A DNA stretch of 64,000 nucleotides from Cryptosporangium arvum DSM 44712 (GTDB lineage: Bacteria > Actinomycetota > Actinomycetes > Mycobacteriales > Cryptosporangiaceae): assembly GCF_000585375.1 (NCBI RefSeq), contig NZ_KK073874.1, positions 1,798,001 through 1,862,000 on the forward strand, read 5' to 3'. The notes below the pieces were generated by a model. The model ran no database searches. It was not told where the DNA came from and saw nothing but the letters and a program-made list of their open reading frames with translations. Of this stretch, positions 40,450-53,268 are shown in pieces. The translations under genes were made by a program, and so were the position numbers. The first letter of the stretch is position 1. Each line of letters starts with the position of its first letter.

Positions 40450-40468
40450 TTAGGTTAGGCTAACCAGC
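40450..40468. promoter_or_regulatory. DtxR/IdeR iron box upstream of the siderophore-interacting gene
   Basis: TTAGGTTAGGCTAACCAGC matches the 19-bp consensus TTAGGTTAGGCTAACCTAA at 16 positions. It begins five bases before the start codon and overlaps the last codons of lspA, so repression probably acts on a promoter within lspA or at the start site. Confidence 0.8.
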
Positions 40469-41017
40469 CTCTTCGGGGCTACGGTCGCCGCTTTTGTCGG
40501 CCGGCGCCGGGGCGTCGTCCGCACGCAGCGGGACCTCACGGAACGTGAGCAGTGCCAGCACGATCGCGCCCAGCACGAGCGCGATGTCGGCCACGTTCCC
40601 GACGAAGAACCCGTTGTAATCGATGAAGTCGACGACGTGTCCCCGCGCGAACCCGGGCTCCCGGAAGAGCCGGTCACCCAGGTGCGAGGCCGCGCCCCCG
40701 AGCACCGCGCCGAGCGCCAACGCCCAGCCCAGCGACGTCACCCGCCGCGCGTAGTACAGGATGCCGACGACCGCGGCCGCCGCCGCGATCGCGAACACCC
40801 ACGTCATCGATTCGCCGATGGAGAACGCGGCCCCGGGGTTGTAGACCAGCCGGAAGTCGATGAGCGGCGGGATCACCTCGATCTCACGCCCGTCCGAGAG
40901 CGTCCGTTCCGCCCAGTACTTGGTCGCCTGATCGACCACTAGTACAACTGCCGCCCAGACCAGGAACCACCGATAGCGCGATCTCACGGTCCCGACGATA
41001 CGGTCGCCGCCCTCCAC
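40460..41017 (-). CDS. lspA: Lipoprotein signal peptidase (signal peptidase II)
   Basis: A 185-residue membrane aspartyl protease that cleaves diacylglyceryl-modified prolipoproteins ahead of the lipobox Cys. Four membrane helices are visible. The conserved blocks are DQATKYW, FRLVYNPGAAFSI, GGAASHLGDRL, HVVDFID and FFVGNVADIAL. The catalytic aspartates are in the last two blocks. It starts at GTG; a second GTG ten codons later is an alternative start. The C-terminal tail is a charged extension of about 30 residues. It lies just upstream of the siderophore-interacting gene, whose iron box overlaps its 3' end. Confidence 0.95.
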   Translation of the reverse strand: MEGGDRIVGTVRSRYRWFLVWAAVVLVVDQATKYWAERTLSDGREIEVIPPLIDFRLVYNPGAAFSIGESMTWVFAIAAAAAVVGILYYARRVTSLGWALALGAVLGGAASHLGDRLFREPGFARGHVVDFIDYNGFFVGNVADIALVLGAIVLALLTFREVPLRADDAPAPADKSGDRSPEEAG

Positions 41018-41035
41018 CGTCCGGAGGCCCCTGGG

Positions 41036-41863
41036 CTACTTCTGCGACATGCCGGCGTCCACCGGGAGGGACACCCCGGTCAGGAAGCGGCCGGCGTCGG
41101 AGGAGAGGTACATCAGCGCCTCGGTGACGTCGTCGACGTCCACCCACGGGATCGGCAGCATGTTCATCGGGGTGGCGGCCTCGGCGAACTCCTCGCGCGA
41201 GACGTCCGGCCCGCCGAACAGCGCCCTGGTCTCGGTGTTCTGGATCATCACGGTGTCGACGTTCGTCGGGTGGACGGTGTTGACCCGGATGCGGTGCGGC
41301 GCGAGTTCGTTCGCCAGCGACCGCGCGAGGCCGACCAGGCCGTGCTTGGCCGCCGAGTAGTGGGGGAGGTTCGCCATGCCCTTGAGCCCGGCGGTCGAGC
41401 TCGTGAACACGATCGAGCCGCCGTCGCCCTGCCGGATCAGGTGCGGGATCGCGGCCTGCGCGGTGAAGAACTGCCCGGTCAGGTTGACGTCGATCATCGT
41501 CCGCCACATCTCCTCGGACATCTCCGCGGCCGGGGCGAACGTGGCGATGCCGGCGTTCGAGCTGACCACGTCGACGCGTCCGAGCTGCGCGACGCCCTCG
41601 TCGACCGCGGTGAGCAGACCGGCACGGTCACGGATGTCGACGACCGAGGCGACGATCCGCCGGTCCAGCGCCTCGACCAGCCGGACGGTCTCGTCCAGGT
41701 CGGCCCTGGTCGCGCCGGGGTAGCCGACCGTCTCGACGTCGTGGGCGACGTCGACCGCGATGACGTCCGCGCCCTCCTGGGCGAACCGGATCGCGTGGTT
41801 GCGCCCCTGGCCGCGTGCGGCGCCGGTGACGAACAGGACCTTGCCTTCGAAACGTCCAGCCAT
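41036..41863 (-). CDS. Mycofactocin-coupled-type SDR oxidoreductase
   Basis: A 275-residue short-chain dehydrogenase. The cofactor motif is VTGAARGQGRNHAIRFAQEGADVIAVD, and the catalytic YSAAK lies in PHYSAAKHGLVGLARSLANEL. The insertion VGYPGATRADLDETVRLVEALDRR after the second strand is the hallmark of the carveol-dehydrogenase-like group, TIGR03971. Members hold NAD(H) tightly and pass electrons to the redox peptide mycofactocin. The maturation genes are not in this window. The ATG has a GAGGAG site. The likely substrate is an alcohol. Confidence 0.85.
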   Translation of the reverse strand: MAGRFEGKVLFVTGAARGQGRNHAIRFAQEGADVIAVDVAHDVETVGYPGATRADLDETVRLVEALDRRIVASVVDIRDRAGLLTAVDEGVAQLGRVDVVSSNAGIATFAPAAEMSEEMWRTMIDVNLTGQFFTAQAAIPHLIRQGDGGSIVFTSSTAGLKGMANLPHYSAAKHGLVGLARSLANELAPHRIRVNTVHPTNVDTVMIQNTETRALFGGPDVSREEFAEAATPMNMLPIPWVDVDDVTEALMYLSSDAGRFLTGVSLPVDAGMSQK

Positions 41864-41953
41864 GTGGCTTCATCTCCTCAGCTCACGGCAATTATGTCAC
41901 TGAGTGCAGGAATCGCCACGTCACGAACGGGGGGGCTGCGCCGTCCTAGCGGT

Positions 41954-42376
41954 ATGAGATCGATGCGCGTCGGGCTGGTCGTCCTCGCCGTCCTCGACGG
42001 GACCGTGGGCGCCTGGCAGTACTTCTTCCCCCGGTCGTTCTACGACGACTTCCCGACCGTCTCGAACGATCCGCCGTACAACGAGCACCTGATGGCCGAT
42101 GTCGGCGGGCTCAACCTCGCGATCGTCACCGTGCTGGTGATCGCCGCGGTCGTCCTCGAGTACCGCCTGGTGATGGCCGCGCTGGCCGGCTTCGGCGTGT
42201 ACTGCGGCACGCACTTCGTCTATCACGTGACGAACTTCGAGGGGTTCGGAGTCCGGGACGCGGTGGCAGTGGGCACCGGGCTCGGGATCGAGTTCGTGCT
42301 GACGATCGCGCTGCTGTTCCTGGGCTACCACCTGCGGACCCGCTCGCTGAGGCGGGCACGCTCCGATCCGTTCTGA
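41954..42376 (+). CDS. Small membrane protein of unknown function
   Basis: A 140-residue protein with four hydrophobic segments: about residues 4-20, 49-70, 74-92 and 105-125. The first loop has a conserved-looking FFPRSFYDDFPTVSNDPPYNEHLMADVGGLNLA block. A His-rich loop, GTHFVYHVTNFEGFG, lies between the third and fourth segments. I know similar uncharacterised actinobacterial proteins but no function. The spacer to the divergent SDR gene contains CACTGAGTG (41898-41906), a 9-bp repeat. It ends 24 bp from the convergent second SDR. Confidence 0.65.
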   Translation: MRSMRVGLVVLAVLDGTVGAWQYFFPRSFYDDFPTVSNDPPYNEHLMADVGGLNLAIVTVLVIAAVVLEYRLVMAALAGFGVYCGTHFVYHVTNFEGFGVRDAVAVGTGLGIEFVLTIALLFLGYHLRTRSLRRARSDPF

Positions 42377-42400
42377 AGCGTGCTCGCCTCCGCCGAGCGG

Positions 42401-43114
42401 TCAGGCGGTCGGGCGGGCGGCATCGCCGTAGAACTCACCCGGGTCGCGGGAGAGCGAGGCCTTGACCCCGGCGCTCCACTCGTCGACGACGACCTCGAGC
42501 GCCCCGGCCTCGACGCCGTCGAGCACGGTCCGCACCACGTCGGCCGGCGGTGTCTTCGGCATGTCGAGACCCGCGGCCATGTCGGTGTCGGCCAGCCCCA
42601 GGTGCACGCCGGAGACGAGGATGCCGCGGGGTGCCAGCTCCAGCCGGATCGAGTTGGTCAGGTTCCAGGCGGCGGCCTTCCCGGCGGAGTACGCCCCCGA
42701 GCCGGGGTAGGCGAACCACGACAACGCCGAGAGCATGTTGACGATCGCGCCACCCCCGTTGCGCTCCAGCACCGGGGCGAACGCGCGCACGGTGTGCAGC
42801 GGCCCGTAGAAGTTGGTCTCGAGCTCCCGGCGGATGTCGGCCAGGTCACCCTGGAGCAGCTCGGTGCCGGTCGAGATGCCGGCGTTGTTCACCAGCAGCG
42901 TGACGTCGCCCGCCACCGCCGCGGCGGCCTCGATCGATGCCGGGTCGGTGACGTCGATGCGCAGCGTCTCCACGCCGGGGATGTCGATGCTCTCGGGCGT
43001 GCGCGCGGTCGCGTAGACCTTCGTCGCCCCGCGCTCGAGCAGCTGGGTGGCGAAGTGTCGGCCGAGGCCCCGGTTCGCGCCTGTGACCAGGGCAACTGCG
43101 CCAGCGATCTTCAT
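42401..43114 (-). CDS. Short-chain dehydrogenase/reductase
   Basis: A 237-residue classical SDR. The Rossmann motif is VTGANRGLGRHFATQLLERGA, and NNAG is in LLVNNAGISTG. The catalytic Ser is in SALSWFAYPGSG, followed by YSAGK (AYSAGKAAAW). Substrates are alcohols, ketones or lipids; nothing more specific can be read. It is divergent from a MerR regulator. The spacer has a perfect 16-bp inverted repeat that fits a MerR site, so this SDR is the probable target. Confidence 0.9.
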   Translation of the reverse strand: MKIAGAVALVTGANRGLGRHFATQLLERGATKVYATARTPESIDIPGVETLRIDVTDPASIEAAAAVAGDVTLLVNNAGISTGTELLQGDLADIRRELETNFYGPLHTVRAFAPVLERNGGGAIVNMLSALSWFAYPGSGAYSAGKAAAWNLTNSIRLELAPRGILVSGVHLGLADTDMAAGLDMPKTPPADVVRTVLDGVEAGALEVVVDEWSAGVKASLSRDPGEFYGDAARPTA

Positions 43115-43153
43115 GATTCCTCCGTCGGTTCGGTTCTGCCGCTACGCTAAAAC

Positions 43154-43169
43154 CTGACGTTGACGTCAG
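43154..43169. promoter_or_regulatory. Candidate MerR operator
   Basis: CTGACGTTGACGTCAG has perfect 7-bp arms with a 2-bp centre. It lies 30 bp before the MerR start at 43199 and 40 bp before the divergent SDR start. Confidence 0.55.
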
Positions 43170-43198
43170 AGGCAAGTGTTGTGGGAGAGGTCTCAGCC

Positions 43199-43567
43199 GT
43201 GCGTATCGGAGAGCTCGCGTCGAAAGCCGGGGTCAGCGTGCGTGCGCTGCGCTACTACGAGGAGCAGCACCTGCTGGCGTCCGAGCGCACGCCCAGCGGC
43301 CAGCGCGTCTACGCGGCCTCGGCGGTGGACCGCGTCCGCTTCATCCAGCAGCTCTACGCCGCGGGGCTCCCCAGCAAGGCGGTGCTCGAGATCCTGCCGT
43401 GCGTCCACACCGGCGTCGTCACGCCGGAGCTGATGGCCCGGCTCACCACCGAGCGCGACCGCATCGACCACCAGATCGCCGAGCTCACCGCCACCCGCGA
43501 CCGCCTCGACGGCGTCATCCGCACCACGATCGCCTACCGGGACACCCAGCAGCCCTGCTCGGCCTAG
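43199..43567 (+). CDS. MerR-family transcriptional regulator
   Basis: A 122-residue MerR protein. The N-terminal winged helix (about 1-70) reads RIGELASKAGVSVRALRYYEEQHLLASERTPSGQRVY. A short coiled-coil dimer helix follows with ILPCVHTGVVTPELMARLTTERDRIDHQIAELTATRDRLD. One Cys (in LPCVH) precedes the helix; a second lies near the C-terminus (QPCSA). A metal or redox ligand is possible but not shown. The GTG start at 43199 has GAGAGG eight bases upstream. The stop overlaps the convergent exonuclease by four bases. Confidence 0.9.
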   Translation: MRIGELASKAGVSVRALRYYEEQHLLASERTPSGQRVYAASAVDRVRFIQQLYAAGLPSKAVLEILPCVHTGVVTPELMARLTTERDRIDHQIAELTATRDRLDGVIRTTIAYRDTQQPCSA

Positions 43568-44571
43568 AACAGCGCCATCTGGTCCGGCGAAGGCTCCCGC
43601 CGGGCCCGCACGGTCCGCGGGTACTTCGGCGGCTCCGACTGCGCGCCCTTCTCCGGGGGCTCGGGGGGCGGAGTCCGCCCGGTCAACGCCCACAGCGACG
43701 GCCCGAGGATGATTCCGCGCCCGGCCAGCGCCTGACGCATCACGCCGTACGAGAGCGGCAACCGGGCCGAGTCCAACGGCGGCAACTCCAGATCGGCACG
43801 CATGCGCATCAGCCGCCGGTTGACCGCCACCCGCTCCCGCGCCTCGTCGGTCGCGAGACTGCGCGCCGCCACCTCACCCACTACGGCACGCACGTCGTCG
43901 AACCCGGCCGCCCACGCGGCCTCCACGCTCCCGAACGTCCCCAGCAGCCGCGCGGCCAGGATCGTGCCGAACCCCCGCACGCCCGGCAGGTTGTCGGACG
44001 GATCGCCGCGCAATGCCGCCAGGTCGCCGTAGAGCGCCGGCGTCACCCCGTAGAGCTCCTCCAGCGACGCGGGCGTCATGAGCACCGCCTCGTCCAGGCC
44101 GCCGTTACGCAGCCGCAGCACCGAGGTCTGCTCGTCGATGAGCGCGAACGCGTCCCGGTCGCTCGTCACGAGTACCGAGCGCCACCCACCACCGCGTGCC
44201 GACGCCGCCGCGCTCGCCAGCACGTCGTCGGCCTCGAAGCCGCTCGGCACGACCGTGCAGAAACCCGCCTCCCGGAGCAGGTCGGGCGCCGCCGTGATCT
44301 GTTCCGACAGATCCGCGGCCTTCTCCGGCCGATGCGCCTTGTACTGCGGGTAGTCGACCTGCCGGGTCGAGCGCTCGGAACAGTCGAACCCGACCACCAC
44401 CGCGTCCGGCCGCAGCTTCGCCGACGCCCGCGCGACGTAGCCCACCAGACCCTTCAGCGCCCAGACCGGCCGGTCGTCCGAGTCGAGCAGTTTCCCCGTC
44501 GCGGCCGCGTGGTAAGCGCGGTGCAACAGACTGTTGCCGTCGAGCACGAGCAGCAGCGGTGGGGAAGACAC
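43564..44571 (-). CDS. 5'-3' exonuclease / flap endonuclease (PolA N-terminal domain-like)
   Basis: A 335-residue stand-alone nuclease related to the N-terminal domain of DNA polymerase I. It removes RNA primers or 5' flaps. The metal-binding aspartates lie in LLVLDGNSLLHRAY, VVGFDCSERSTRQ, SGFEADDVLASAA and LVTSDRDAFALID. The helix-hairpin-helix block is ALRGDPSDNLPGVRGFGTILAARLLGTFG. The last residues are DQMALF, matching a beta-sliding-clamp binding motif (QxxLF). It overlaps the MerR gene at its end and ends 23 bp from the start of the divergent hydrolase gene. Confidence 0.92.
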   Translation of the reverse strand: MSSPPLLLVLDGNSLLHRAYHAAATGKLLDSDDRPVWALKGLVGYVARASAKLRPDAVVVGFDCSERSTRQVDYPQYKAHRPEKAADLSEQITAAPDLLREAGFCTVVPSGFEADDVLASAAASARGGGWRSVLVTSDRDAFALIDEQTSVLRLRNGGLDEAVLMTPASLEELYGVTPALYGDLAALRGDPSDNLPGVRGFGTILAARLLGTFGSVEAAWAAGFDDVRAVVGEVAARSLATDEARERVAVNRRLMRMRADLELPPLDSARLPLSYGVMRQALAGRGIILGPSLWALTGRTPPPEPPEKGAQSEPPKYPRTVRARREPSPDQMALF

Positions 44572-44594
44572 GCACCCAGCCTAGGAGGTCCGGG

Positions 44595-45986
44595 ATGACC
44601 TTGCGGGCGGTGCGGAGAGCGATCACCGCCGGCTTCCTCGCGACCGTGCTGCTCTTCGGCGGTCTGGTCGGCGACGAACGGCTCGAGACCCGGCGCCCTC
44701 TCGGCTTGGACCCCACCCAGCTGACGCCCCGCGACGACCGGCTGGCCCGCGAACTGCTGGCCGCGGTGAACGAGCGCAGCTTCGTCGACCTGGTCGACGT
44801 CCGCTTCCTCGGCCTCCCGCTCCCACCGGTGTTCGGCCTGGTGCCGAATGTGGACACGACGGTGATCGAGCTCGACGCTTCGGGCCGGCCCGTCGCCGCC
44901 GCGACCGTGTTGCTCAGCGCCCGCTTCCGCGACGGACTGATCATCCCGCTCGACGAGAACCTCACCACTGACGCCGTCCGCTGGCGCCGCTGGGACGACA
45001 CCGCGTGGAGCGGCAACGCCGGCCAGGGCAGCGTCGACCTCCACCCGGGACACACGGGCGCACCGGTCGACTTCATGTCGCCCTACCCGGCCTCCGTCTT
45101 CAAACTCATGGTGACGTTCGGCGTGCTGCGCCTGGTCGACCAGGGCCGGGTGGAGCTCGACGAGCCGTACACGTACGCGCCGGACGGCGAACCCAGCCCG
45201 ATCTGCGAAGGAGCACGCACGGCGCCGGTGCGCACCTTCCTCGACGAGATGCTCACGATCTCGTCCAACCCGTCGGCCTGCGCGATGGTGCGCCTGCTCC
45301 ACCAGCACCGGGCGATCCCGCGCTTCGACGACCTCGGCCTACCGACGCTGCGCCTCGGGGGCACCGACCCGCGTACCGGCGGGAACTGGACCAACGAGAT
45401 CACGATGACCTCTCCGGACACCGCGAAGCTGCTGCTCCTCCTCGTCGGAGGACCGGGCACGCTGTGGCGGACGCCGGAGGGGAAGCCGGTCACCCGTGAC
45501 GTCCTCCGCCCCGCCTCGCGGGCCTTCTTCCTCCGGACGCTCGGCGAGCAGGGCCTGAACCAGGTGCTGTCCACGACGAACTGGTGCGACCGTCCGTACC
45601 CGGCCGCGGGCATCCCTCAGCTGACCCCGGTCCGCTGGACCGATCCGACCGACGGCACGGTCCGGTTACCCGAGCACCGCTACGGAGAGGACGTCCGCCC
45701 GTGCAACGAGGCCGCCGAGGTCACGTTCGCCCACAAGACCGGTCTGGCCGAAACCGCCGGCGGTGACGCCGGAATCGTGCGCTCGCTGCCGGGTAAGCCG
45801 TGGCGCCACTACATCGTGGTGGTGCAGACGAATCTCGGGAGCCGATTCGTCGATCCGGCTCGGCCGAAGGACCCACCCGGGGTCGATCCGGTCGAGTACT
45901 CGGAGAAGTTCGGCGAACTGGGCCGGGCGATCGACGTCGCGGTCACCGCTCACCACTACGCGGGCACCGTGACCCCGCGTTCGTGA
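44595..45986 (+). CDS. Membrane-anchored penicillin-binding/beta-lactamase-like serine hydrolase
   Basis: A 463-residue protein. Residues 5-25 form a signal-anchor helix. The SxxK motif is SVFK at 167-170, SxN is SSN at 223-225 and KTG is at 381-383. All three active-site motifs of the penicillin-recognising fold are present, in class A beta-lactamase-like order. A long N-terminal domain of about 130 residues precedes the catalytic part, and the omega-loop Glu of true beta-lactamases is not evident. A cell-wall D,D-peptidase or esterase is therefore as likely as a lactamase. The ATG follows AGGAGGT. It is the last gene before the rRNA leader. Confidence 0.82.
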   Translation: MTLRAVRRAITAGFLATVLLFGGLVGDERLETRRPLGLDPTQLTPRDDRLARELLAAVNERSFVDLVDVRFLGLPLPPVFGLVPNVDTTVIELDASGRPVAAATVLLSARFRDGLIIPLDENLTTDAVRWRRWDDTAWSGNAGQGSVDLHPGHTGAPVDFMSPYPASVFKLMVTFGVLRLVDQGRVELDEPYTYAPDGEPSPICEGARTAPVRTFLDEMLTISSNPSACAMVRLLHQHRAIPRFDDLGLPTLRLGGTDPRTGGNWTNEITMTSPDTAKLLLLLVGGPGTLWRTPEGKPVTRDVLRPASRAFFLRTLGEQGLNQVLSTTNWCDRPYPAAGIPQLTPVRWTDPTDGTVRLPEHRYGEDVRPCNEAAEVTFAHKTGLAETAGGDAGIVRSLPGKPWRHYIVVVQTNLGSRFVDPARPKDPPGVDPVEYSEKFGELGRAIDVAVTAHHYAGTVTPRS

Positions 45987-46380
45987 CTGTCTGTTCTTCT
46001 CCGTCTACGCCGCGCGTAGCACGGCATGCGGCAGGATCTGCGCCCTGACCCGAGCTGACCAGCGAAAAGATAGGTGACGGACCGGAGTTGTTCACTGTGT
46101 GTCCACCGCCACGGTTAATCGGTTTGCGCAACCGCCGATGTGTCGCGTAGATTTCACAAGGCCCGCAGGGGAGACGGACACGCACCGGACGCGCAAGCGA
46201 ACGGGTGGACGGCCCGCGGGGAAGCAGCTCGAGCCACACCGGCCGGAAGGTCGGGGCGAAATGCTGCGCCGGGCGAAGCGGCCGATTTGGCGCCGCGAGA
46301 ACGACCGGATACGCTGGAAAACGCAAGACGCCGAGCGATTTAGTTCGGCGGTAAGGCCCCGATAAGGAAACAGAGCGAAT
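45987..46380. other. Gene-free region upstream of the rRNA promoter
   Basis: About 400 bp between the hydrolase gene and the rRNA promoter. Short ORFs exist on both strands (for example + 46099-46365), but base composition falls and there is no ribosome site, so I treat them as chance. Upstream rRNA promoters may lie here; none is clear enough to name. Confidence 0.5.
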
Positions 46381-46409
46381 TTGGTTCTGGAAATCGGATC
46401 GGGTACAGT
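46381..46409 (+). promoter_or_regulatory. Candidate rRNA operon promoter
   Basis: TTGGTT (46381-46386), 17 bases, then TACAGT (46404-46409). This is the best sigma-70-type match in the leader and lies 260 bp before the 16S gene, a usual distance for actinobacterial rRNA promoters. The -10 hexamer is good and the -35 is fair. Confidence 0.5.
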
Positions 46410-46468
46410 AAGAAACGCAGGACAAGCCCTGAGTGAGGCTCGAGAGAGCGGATCCGGTGCGCGTGTGT

Positions 46469-46488
46469 TGTTTGAGAACTCAACAGTG
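46469..46488 (+). promoter_or_regulatory. rRNA leader processing/antitermination element
   Basis: TGTTTGAGAACTCAACAGTG is the conserved actinobacterial leader element seen upstream of 16S genes, for example in mycobacterial rrn operons. A near copy recurs in the 16S-23S spacer at 48542-48561. It is thought to take part in boxA-type antitermination and in RNase III processing stems. Confidence 0.6.
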
Positions 46489-46668
46489 TGTTTAAAAGTT
46501 AGTGCCAAGTGTTTGACCTCGGCTCACTATTTTTGGTGGGTTCTAGGTTCCTTTGGTTGGACTGACTAGCCCCTGCCAACGTTGGGGTGATGTTGGTTCT
46601 GCTAGGTAAATGGATTCTCTAAGGGTATTGGCACCGTTGCCTTCGCCGGCTGGTGCTGATGAAAAACC

Positions 46669-51703
<5,035 letters not shown>

Positions 51704-51729
51704 AAAGTATGACGTTGAAAGTAAGTAGT

Positions 51730-51742
51730 CGCATCCACTGTG
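51730..51742 (+). promoter_or_regulatory. 3' half of the pre-23S processing stem
   Basis: CGCATCCACTGTG pairs perfectly with 48555-48567. Together they form the long helix enclosing the 23S precursor. Confidence 0.75.
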
Positions 51743-51794
51743 TGGTTCCCAGACCACGAACAGCATTGGTTTCTGTTCAGTAGGTCTGATCAGG

Positions 51795-51911
51795 TTCCGG
51801 TGGTTATAGCGAGGAGGAAACGCCCGGTCCCATTCCGAACCCGGAAGCTAAGCTCCTCAGCGCCGATGGTACTGCACTGGTGATGGTGTGGGAGAGTAGG
51901 ACGCCGCCGGA
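51795..51911 (+). rRNA. rrf: 5S ribosomal RNA
   Basis: About 117 bases starting TTCCGGTGGTTATAGCGAGG and ending GGACGCCGCCGGA. The ends pair (CCGG with CCGG), and the central CCCATTCCGAACCCGGAAGC and GATGGTACTGCACTGG segments are the universal 5S elements. It is third in the standard 16S-23S-5S order. Confidence 0.95.
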
Positions 51912-51923
51912 CTTTTCTTCGAG

Positions 51924-51960
51924 AAATGCCGCTGCCCATAGAAGGGCAGCGGCATTTTTT
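51924..51960 (+). terminator. Intrinsic terminator of the rRNA operon
   Basis: AAATGCCGCTGCCC pairs with GGGCAGCGGCATTT around a 6-base loop, giving a 14-bp stem that runs into a T tract (51955-51960). It lies 13 bases behind the 5S end. It is the strongest classical terminator in the window. Confidence 0.92.
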
Positions 51961-52017
51961 GTGTTCCGACCCATCTCCCGATCGGATAGGTCTGAGCTCA
52001 AACTGTCGTTGGACGAG

Positions 52018-53268
52018 ATGCCAACCCCGGCGCACGCTCGAACCATGCGAACAAGGCACCACCTTGGGTTCTGGCTCATCGCCGGCGCGTTCCTCACCGC
52101 CATGGCGTTCTCCACCGTGCCGACCCCGCTCTACGTCCTCTACCAGCGCCGAGACGGCTTCTCGTCGTTCGTCGTCACGGTGGTGTTCGCGACCTACGCG
52201 GTCGGCGTCGTGATCAGCCTGCTCCTCGCCGGGCACATCTCGGACCGGGTCGGGCGCAAGCGCGTTCTCCTGCCGGCCCTGGGCCTCGAACTTCTCGCGG
52301 CGCTGATCTTCCTGTCCTCGGCCGGGCTCCCCGAGCTGCTGCTCGCGCGCTTCGTGTCCGGGCTCGGCGTCGGCATGATCGCGGCGACGGCGACCGCCTA
52401 CTTGAGCGAGCTCCACGCGCTGAGCCGCCCCGGTGACGGGACCGGCCGGTTCGAGATGGTCTCGACCGCGGCGAACATCGGTGGGCTCGGCGTCGGACCG
52501 CTGGTGGCCGGTGCGCTCGCGCAGTACCTGCCGGCGCCCCTGCACACGCCGTACCTGTTGTTCGCGGTGTTGCTGGTGCTGGCGATCATCGGGGTCGGGT
52601 TCACGAAGGAGACCGTCGACCTGTCGTCGGAGCGGCCGGCCTGGCGTCCGCAGCGGATCGGGATCACCGGCACCGACCGGCGGGCGTACCTCGCGGCGGC
52701 GGTCACCGCGTTCACCGCGTTCGCGGTCTTCGGGCTGTTCAACTCGCTCGCGCCGGGGTTCGTCGCCGGAACGCTGCACCACCCGAGCCGGCTGCTCGCC
52801 GGCGTCGTCGTCTTCGTGGTGTTCGGGGCCGCGGCCACGGCCCAGACGCTCACCAGCGGTCTGCGTCCGGCGGCGCGGTTCGGGCTCGGTGTGAGCGTCG
52901 AGGCGCTCGGGCTGCTGGTGCTGGTCGCCGGTATGGCCACCGGGAACCTCGCGGGATTCCTGGTCGGCGGGGCGCTGGCCGGTGCCGGCAGTGGCGTCGT
53001 GTTCAAGTCGGCGATCGGAGCGGTCATCTCGTCGGCGGCCCCGGCCGCCCGCGGTGAGGCGCTGGCCGGCTTGTTCCTGATCGGCTACCTGGGGCTGATC
53101 GTCCCGTCGCTGGCCCTCGGCGTCACCACCCGGTTCGTCGACGCCACCACGGCGATGTACTGGTTCACCGGTGCGCTGCTCTTCCTGCTGGCCACCGGCG
53201 CCTGGCTGCACGGCGCCGAGTCGCCCCGCCGCCTGGTGACCACGTCAGGGAGTGTGCTGGGGAAGTAG
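52018..53268 (+). CDS. Major facilitator superfamily transporter
   Basis: A 416-residue MFS permease with twelve predicted helices. The loop 2-3 signature is GHISDRVGRKRVLLPAL (about residue 73 on), and the loop between helices 4 and 5 includes SELHALSRPGDGTGRFE. Helix 1 begins at FWLIAGAFLTAMAF and carries the STVPTPLYVLY motif typical of sugar- or drug-exporter-like MFS members. Substrate unknown. I chose the ATG at 52018, preceded by GGA; the ATG at 52045 is possible. It starts 58 bp after the rRNA terminator and overlaps the convergent LysR gene by 24 bases. Confidence 0.85.
   Translation: MPTPAHARTMRTRHHLGFWLIAGAFLTAMAFSTVPTPLYVLYQRRDGFSSFVVTVVFATYAVGVVISLLLAGHISDRVGRKRVLLPALGLELLAALIFLSSAGLPELLLARFVSGLGVGMIAATATAYLSELHALSRPGDGTGRFEMVSTAANIGGLGVGPLVAGALAQYLPAPLHTPYLLFAVLLVLAIIGVGFTKETVDLSSERPAWRPQRIGITGTDRRAYLAAAVTAFTAFAVFGLFNSLAPGFVAGTLHHPSRLLAGVVVFVVFGAAATAQTLTSGLRPAARFGLGVSVEALGLLVLVAGMATGNLAGFLVGGALAGAGSGVVFKSAIGAVISSAAPAARGEALAGLFLIGYLGLIVPSLALGVTTRFVDATTAMYWFTGALLFLLATGAWLHGAESPRRLVTTSGSVLGK

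Noticed and set aside
46092-46508. Long ORFs on both strands upstream of the 16S gene
   Set aside because: Base composition is lower, no ribosome site precedes them, and they span the rRNA promoter and leader elements.
46513-46549. TTGACC and TAGGTT as a second rRNA promoter
   Set aside because: Spacing is 25 bases, too long for a sigma-70 promoter, and it lies downstream of the leader element.
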